6,276 nucleotides of DNA. Source: an uncultured Planctomycetaceae bacterium. Its GTDB lineage: Bacteria; Planctomycetota; Planctomycetia; Planctomycetales; Planctomycetaceae. Each line of letters begins with the position of its first letter. Position 1 is the first letter of the stretch. The position numbers and the translations under genes are program-made. The notes under the pieces were generated by a model. The model did not search any database. It was not told where the DNA came from and saw only the letters and a list, made by a program, of their open reading frames with translations. The stretch is from positions 1-6,276 of the forward strand of contig CALJUK010000438.1 of assembly GCA_937975745.1 (NCBI GenBank), read 5' to 3'. Shown here in pieces: positions 6,225-6,276 of the stretch.

Positions 6225-6276
6225 GCTTTGTCCCAAAACAGTTAAACGAGTTCGTATTGTAGGTATTGCCGGATGA
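6225..6276. other. 3' flank, non-coding
   Basis: Fifty-two bases follow the beta-CASP stop, with no hairpin terminator or start codon I can support. The start of this flank, GGCTTTGTCCCAAAAC counting the last base of the stop, resembles the outer end of some insertion sequences, but the partner end is outside the window. Confidence 0.4.

Overview
The window looks like chromosomal DNA of a planctomycete (class Planctomycetia) or a close relative. This is an inference. It rests on GC-rich coding sequence, a tandem alpha/beta-hydrolase beside a Tat-exported M14 carboxypeptidase-like protein and an SDR, a lineage-type hypothetical protein, and loose intergenic spacing with palindromic repeats. 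No rRNA, tRNA, CRISPR array, phage gene or complete transposase is visible.

Layout. Bases 1-3382 hold three + strand genes that read as one operon: the 3' part of a two-domain alpha/beta hydrolase (1-1458), a Tat-signal M14 metallocarboxypeptidase-like protein (1455-2621, ATGA overlap with the first gene) and an SDR oxidoreductase (2651-3382, 29-bp gap). Bases 3383-3501 are a short convergent spacer with a direct repeat and a hairpin. A conserved-type hypothetical protein lies on the - strand at 3502-4047; its start is set by a strong Shine-Dalgarno. Bases 4048-4829 have no gene I can support. They hold two imperfect copies of an approximately 88-bp unit. The second copy is bounded by about 31-bp inverted ends with CTAG/TA termini, like a small non-autonomous (MITE-like) element. 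After that come about 500 bp of less GC-rich unassigned sequence and a GC-rich hairpin. Bases 4830-6224 encode a metallo-beta-lactamase/beta-CASP RNase-like protein. The last 52 bases are non-coding.

Function. The first three genes are plausibly co-expressed catabolic enzymes: an esterase/peptidase-like hydrolase, an exported zinc amidase/carboxypeptidase and a dehydrogenase. Their substrates cannot be read from sequence. The beta-CASP protein is a probable RNA-processing nuclease and stands apart from that operon. I see no clear new multi-gene system. The most distinctive signals are the tandem MITE-like repeat upstream of the hypothetical gene, an SDR whose usual catalytic Asn position is Cys, and a second hydrolase domain that has lost its nucleophile.
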